Source: Ferruginibacter sp.
GTDB lineage: Bacteria; Bacteroidota; Bacteroidia; Chitinophagales; Chitinophagaceae
Direction of reading: 5' to 3'
Length of the DNA stretch: 5,905 nucleotides
Assembly (NCBI GenBank): GCA_025362765.1
Contig: JANYFI010000173.1
Span: 1-5,905, forward strand
A program made the translations under genes and the position numbers. Below are positions 5,612 to 5,905 of the stretch, piece by piece. The first letter of the stretch is position 1. Every line of letters starts with the position of its first letter. The notes under the pieces are model-generated. The model saw nothing but the letters and a program-made list of their open reading frames with translations. It searched no databases and was not told where the DNA came from.

Positions 5612-5815
5612 TCAGCTGTTGTGCCTGTCGGGCGGAATCTTTAAATAAATATGAAGAAAGTACACCAGCAGCAGGATGCTGAAAGCAATTCCGGCAAGTA
5701 TTGAAATAATTGTAAGCCCGCTAGCACCTTTATCAATAAATTTCATAAATAAAGAAGAGAGTATAATTAATAACAGGGCATCTGAAAAAAATAATAAAGT
5801 GTAAATAATTTTCAT
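5612..5815 (-). CDS. Small two-helix membrane protein, 67 residues, upstream of the kinase
   Basis: The protein consists almost entirely of two hydrophobic helices, about residues 4-26 (IYTLLFFSDALLLIILSSLF) and 33-57 (a stretch ending LLLVYFLHIYL), joined by a short KFIDKGASG loop, and ends in a polar tail KIPPDRHNS. Short Bacteroidota proteins of this form exist, but I cannot assign a function. The ATG has an A-rich leader (AAAAAAAAAGAA). The gene ends 31 bp before the kinase start on the same strand, with no terminator between, so the two are probably cotranscribed. A TAGTATTG near-match to the -7 element lies at 5835-5842 on the minus strand, without a clear -33 partner. The positive-inside rule is ambiguous (Lys at both ends and in the loop). 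The 90 bp to the window edge hold no other gene. Confidence 0.75.
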   Translation of the reverse strand: MKIIYTLLFFSDALLLIILSSLFMKFIDKGASGLTIISILAGIAFSILLLVYFLHIYLKIPPDRHNS

Positions 5816-5905
5816 TTCTTTTTTTTTAAAAATTCAATACTATATAAAAATTGAAGCTGCTGCTAATAATAATTTGAGCAGAGTGCATTTAAAATTATTC
5901 CATTG

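Noticed and set aside
1..5905. CRISPR array, insertion sequence or phage genes
   Set aside because: No regularly spaced direct repeats, transposase, integrase or terminal inverted repeats with target duplication were seen.

Overview
This window reads as AT-rich chromosomal DNA from a Bacteroidota bacterium, most likely of the Chitinophagaceae type. That is an inference from gene content and signals: a CHASE3-type hybrid histidine kinase, a PepSY-like secreted protein, A-rich leaders with few Shine-Dalgarno sites, and one good TAnnTTTG promoter element. Taxonomy cannot be proved from the sequence alone. All confident genes lie on the minus strand, so transcription runs from high to low coordinates.

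Layout from the right edge (upstream) to the left: a 67-residue two-helix membrane protein (5612-5815) sits 31 bp ahead of a 726-residue hybrid sensor kinase (3400-5580), probably in one transcript. A 491-bp gap follows, carrying a TCCGGA dyad and the promoter of a secreted PepSY-like protein (2303-2908). A 385-bp gap then holds a hairpin-like dyad and a weak plus-strand 35-codon ORF. Next comes a compact cluster of three small proteins (1633-1917, 1331-1498, 1108-1302) closed by a strong intrinsic terminator (1069-1099). The first two can be aligned without gaps and look like distant paralogues. After another gap with several inverted repeats comes a 43-codon gene for a short, very basic, apparently exported peptide (598-729), which had to be found by eye. 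The window ends inside a PRC-barrel protein gene (1-427).

How they might work together: the kinase contains sensor, kinase, receiver and HPt modules, so a full His-Asp-His relay is possible in one chain. No output regulator is present, so its target lies elsewhere. The PRC-barrel protein, PepSY-like protein and small helical proteins are the sort of accessory or envelope/stress genes often seen scattered in Bacteroidota, but nothing here ties them to the kinase functionally.

No tRNA, rRNA, CRISPR array, transposase or phage gene was seen. The most interesting material is the set of small genes: the membrane microprotein next to the kinase, the two-paralogue cluster, and the basic exported peptide. 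None amounts to a demonstrated new system.
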